DNA of 64,000 nt from Parascedosporium putredinis (lineage: Eukaryota; Ascomycota; Sordariomycetes; Microascales; Microascaceae), in contig CASHTG010000012.1 of NCBI GenBank assembly GCA_949357655.1, positions 3,410,001-3,474,000 on the forward strand. Direction: 5' to 3'. The translations under genes and the position numbers were made by a program. Shown piece after piece: positions 60,671-64,000 of the stretch (its first letter is position 1; each line of letters starts with the position of its first letter). The notes under the pieces are model-generated. The model was not told the origin of the DNA and ran no database searches. It was given only the letters and a program-made list of their open reading frames with translations.

Positions 60671-61907
60671 AGGATGGTGGGGCTTGGGCAAGATCATGTC
60701 CCGGTAGATTACGTGTTTTGTGTATTTAGATGGCCCATAATAAGACGGAACCGGTCTTTCGAATCTTGTTACTGCATTGGCAATGTCTCCCGTTCCGTTA
60801 CTGCAACATCCAACAGCCTAGTCCTCCCCTTCTCCTGGCTGTGTTACACCATCCTGTAGTGCACCGTAACGCAATGAACAAGGCAAGAGAGAGCACGTTC
60901 CGCAATCTATATCCACGCACTCCTTATTCAGAAAGCCGCGGGGGTCCTTGGAACATTGAAGGTCTCATTTCCCTCTCCACTCTCTTCTCCTGGGATTCTC
61001 CCCACCTGTCACTTTGGTCATGTCACGAAAAAGGCCTGACGGTTAGGATTAAACTTTTTTTTGTGTGTTCCTTAACTTGGTCTTGTGTCTTTCTTTACGA
61101 GCCAGTCGTCGAAAGTTACTTTGAAGAGGTACTCCTCTTTTCCGGCCTTCTATCCCTTCCATGTCACCCCCCATCCCCACAGTGCTGAGTGGGAACAAAA
61201 ACGAAAAAGGAAGAAAACAGAACGCTCCCTCCTTCAAACGATGCCTCCTTCCAGAAGGGGCCTCGTTTCTTGGTTGCAAGGCGTGGCACCAGCTACCAGC
61301 TATGTTTCCTTCGCTCCGTTCCTCATAATCCGTAACGAGTCTTTGAAAGAAAAAATTCCAACGAATGCCCAGACGATAACAGAAAAAAAAAAAGAAAAAG
61401 AAAAGGAAGAAAAAAAGGTCCTTTTGATCCCAAACACTCTAGAAGGAGAGAGAAGCATGTGCCCCGAACCGTCTATTCTGAAATACCCAAAATGGAAAGG
61501 AAGGGAGAAAACAAAAAGAAGAAAGAAAGATGCCATATGCAAGTATAGACAAGGAAGAAGAAGAATATGCAAAGCCGCAAAAAGGGAATCAATAAAAAGG
61601 GCCCCTCCATCGCTCTAGATGGGCGAGGTGGGCACGAAGAAGAGGAGAGCAAGAGTGGTATCAAAAGGAAAAGAAGTGAAAAGTCCAAGGAATAGGGCCG
61701 CAGCGGCCGGCTGCGCTGCGTGGAGTGGTATCTGACTGTCATGTATGGGGGCCGCGCAAAAATGGGCAGAAATATCGGTGCCAACCAGAAGGGGACGACT
61801 AGCGCTTCGACTGGGGGAGGGTGGCAGAGCGGAAAAGGGTCGTGAGGTGGTGGCCTTGGAAGTTGGAAGGCCAGAGGCATCGGTGGGCATTGGTTCATGT
61901 TGTTTCA
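60671..61907. other. convergent intergenic region
   Basis: Low-complexity A/G-rich DNA at 61384-61420 and 61500-61570 gives a long open but family-free frame (61085-61618) with Lys/Arg/Glu-rich composition. I take it as non-coding 3' flank. No gene was recognised. Confidence 0.45.
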
Positions 61908-62689
61908 TTAGGCGGAGCGTCGTGCTGCCAACCAGCGGAGAACGCTCCTCAGGCTGGGATCCTCGGTCGTCCAGCGACCGAGGGCAATATCCGAGTCTAG
62001 TAGATCGCCATAGACGTTTTGGTCGGTGATGGTAGCGAGCTCCTATGGAGTGGGGATGGTGACATGTTAGCTAACCGCATCACAAACTTAATCACCGTGA
62101 TCAAAAGCACATTCTCGGCGAGTCCTTGCGCAGCTAGACTCGCGAAGAAAGGCTGCATTTCCAGGGCACAGAGAGTGGACATGGCTGGCCAGTGTTGTGT
62201 GGGGTGGTAGGAAGACTTTCTAGAGAGCGCCAGAGAGCGCCAAGGGGGGCGGAGGGGGGACCTACAGCTCGCAGTTGTTGGTCACACGCCTTGAGTGCAG
62301 ATCGGTTCTCAGAACGTGGTCTGCCTCCGTTAAGGATCAGCGCGCGGCGCTCAACCCATCGTTGCGCTGCCTCCTGCCGCAGATAGATCTTTTGGCCTTC
62401 ATGGCGTCGAGCAAAGGCATCCAAAAGCACCCTAGAATATTCTTGGTTAGTTGCAAAGTCCTCGGTCGTGGTCCATTAGAATCCTTGTCTGCTTGCATCA
62501 TTCTGGCGGTGGTGGCTTTTGTGAGACACTGCCCCTGGTGTGTGGAATTGCCTCGCCGGGGAGTGGAAGAAAAGGTGTGGTGTTGGGCCTTGGGAATGGC
62601 GTTGAGAATAGTGGAGAGGAAGAGGGGGTTAGAGGGAGGGAGGAAGAGCGATTGAGTTGAGGGGAAGGAAAGAGAGGGAAAGAGAAAGA

Positions 62690-62733
<44 letters not shown>

Positions 62734-63195
62734 GGCCCTGGGAGTAGGCGGGCGTCCGATACCAAGGCAAGAGGCGCCAAGTGCCAACCTGCACTGCACC
62801 ATCACGGCCATGAAGAAAAGGCAAGGCCGGGGGAGTGGAGAAGGGCAAGGGATGCGAAACTACTTACTGCTGCAGCTCAGCTTTCTCCTGTTCCTCTCGG
62901 CCTCCTCTCGCATTTGGGACACTGGTGTCCGCCGCGCAGTTGAGGATGTGCTGCCCGTCAATAGCACACTGACGCAGGGCAGCCCATCCTTCAGTGTAGT
63001 AGTCTTCCATGTTATCAGGATCAACTGGGGCGGCGGCAATGTAATACTGCAACGACCGGAAATCGGCGAGCATGTCTGCGACGCGGATCTGGCGGTATTC
63101 GTTGACTGGGAGAGGGGCTCGAAGTCAGGGCGCCTATCTTTAAACGGGACTGGGGCGAGGAAGGGGAAAGGAAACTTACGTCCGTCCATTGTCAT
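61908..63195 (-). CDS. unrecognised 207-aa protein, five exons
   Basis: All five exons join in phase without any correction: 63195-63180 (MTMDG), 63105-62868, 62431-62266, 62152-62084 and 62042-61908. The protein reads NEYRQIRVADMLADFRSLQYYIAAAPVDPDNMEDYYTEG in two parts, then an Ala/Gln/Cys region (ALRQCAIDGQHILNC). A Glu-rich stretch with Arg-rich helix follows (FARRHEGQKIYLRQEAAQRW), then KACDQQLRA, PFFASLAAQGLAENVLLITVIKF and a C-terminus ending SVLRWLAARRSA. It seems mostly helical and soluble, with no signal peptide. I do not recognise the family. The consistent phases, stop codon and canonical splice sites make it a real gene. The last intron is only 41 nt, with an internal CTAAC; the 436-nt second intron holds a GA repeat. 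Confidence 0.7.
62693..62729. repeat. (GA)n microsatellite
   Basis: About 18 uninterrupted AG units lie inside the second intron of the 61.9-63.2 kb gene. On the transcribed strand this is a CT run, so it also forms a long polypyrimidine tract within the intron. Confidence 0.9.
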
Positions 63196-64000
63196 GCTAT
63201 GATCGTGCGAGAGGAGGCTTGGGAACAGGCTGCAGAGGGGAGGCGGCGCAACGAAGCGTAAATACCACAACGGCGTGTGACGGAAGAGGACCAGGCTATG
63301 GGCTGGTTGATTACCAAACAAGGAAATTGTGAAAGACGCTGGGTCTAAGCGAAGATAGAGGCCGGCTTGTCTTGACGGTTCACGTGTAAGTGCTGTACAT
63401 GTAAATGCGGGGGAGGAGGGGGACTCTGGAGATTGGTGGATAACGGATCCGGATGTCTAGTGAACGAAGGGGCCAGGAAGTCAGGAAGCTTCGGAAAAGG
63501 ATCAGAGAATGAAGAGAATGTGTGTCTAAGTGGGTGATGATGCAAGAATTAACAATAGTGCAAAGTAGTGAATGGGAGTGACGATCTCGATGATGACGAT
63601 CTTGTTCTGTTTCTTCTTCTCCTTGGTCTTGGTGATGGATGGACTATGAGGAAAGCTCGGCGACCTCTTTGGTGATGTGAATCCAAAGCACAAAAGATAT
63701 CTCGAGGAGCTATCTACAAGTGTCATTATATTATTTTTCTTCCTCGTGTGGGAAGGCTCTCGAGCGGGCCGATCCATCTCGAAGGCCTCCGGCCAACAAA
63801 GCATGGTGTTGATAAACGAACCCGTCCACTCAAGCTTGGCTTCCCCATGATGTAGCCTTTCTTGTTCCTGGAAGGAGGGGCGGGTCCGGGAATGCTTGGG
63901 AAAGGGTGCTAGATCCTCCTCCACCACTGACACCGACGCCCCCCGTTCAAGCAGGGCATCGACCAGTCAGAGGCTAGATGTGACTATGTTTAGACGGGAA
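63196..64000. other. window end, no gene recognised
   Basis: Upstream flank of the preceding minus-strand gene. A minus-strand frame at 63526-63933 is open but has no recognisable motif. A gene entering from beyond the window cannot be excluded. Confidence 0.4.

Noticed and set aside
61085..61618. 177-codon Lys/Glu-rich frame after the TMEM234-like gene
   Set aside because: It is produced by A/G-rich low-complexity DNA; there are no motifs or splice structure, and it lies in a 3' flank.
5571..63400. Repeated ACATGT/TACATGTA words in intergenic DNA
   Set aside because: About a dozen copies of a 6-bp palindrome are near what 64 kb would give by chance, so I do not claim enrichment.

Overview
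This window looks like chromosomal DNA of a filamentous ascomycete (Pezizomycotina; Sordariomycetes is my best guess, not proven). The genes are monocistronic, with short GT-AG introns carrying CTAAC/CTGAC-type branch sites. They encode typical fungal proteins: a FacB/Acu-15/Cat8-type zinc-cluster activator, a Spo14-type phospholipase D, a PMP3 proteolipid, a fungal-type gamma-tubulin and an Inn1/Fic1-like C2 protein. I saw no rRNA, tRNA, CRISPR, recognisable transposon or biosynthetic cluster.

Layout. 1.9-2.3 kb (-) small mitochondrial membrane protein; 3.8-4.6 (+) PIG-F/GPI11; 7.0-7.75 (+) PMP3; 9.1-10.8 (-) YGR210C-like GTPase; 11.7-13.5 (+) SET-domain methyltransferase; 13.6-21.5 gene-poor; 21.5-24.4 (+) FacB-type activator; 24.4-28.0 gene-poor; 28.0-29.6 (+) Pgc1-type glycerophosphodiesterase; 30.4-32.6 (-) Rtf1; 33.4-34.2 (+) Coq7; 34.8-40.3 (-) Spo14-type phospholipase D; 42.1-44.0 (+) gamma-tubulin; 45.0-46.0 (-) nucleotidyltransferase-fold protein; 48.0-48.3 (+) small conserved-looking protein; 49.1-50.8 (+) unrecognised protein; 51.0-51.8 (-) uridine-kinase-like P-loop kinase; 54.3-57.6 (+) C2 protein; 59.8-60.7 (+) TMEM234-like membrane protein; 61.9-63.2 (-) unrecognised 5-exon protein. 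The genes are functionally unrelated housekeeping and regulatory loci. Several touch membrane lipid biology (PIG-F, Pgc1, Spo14), but nothing suggests a cluster.

The dominant unusual signal is technical or evolutionary. Most of the longer genes are broken by single-base frame changes, and nearly all can be explained by one base missing from a short homopolymer, with conserved protein on both sides. Spo14 alone has about eleven. The simplest reading is an unpolished long-read assembly rather than mass pseudogenisation. I therefore describe these genes across the breaks and give the break positions. Other points of interest are a 10-nt microexon in the GTPase, a start codon apparently split by an intron, a probable GC-AG intron, and a 10-bp intergenic word repeated five times. 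I did not find a convincing new biological system.
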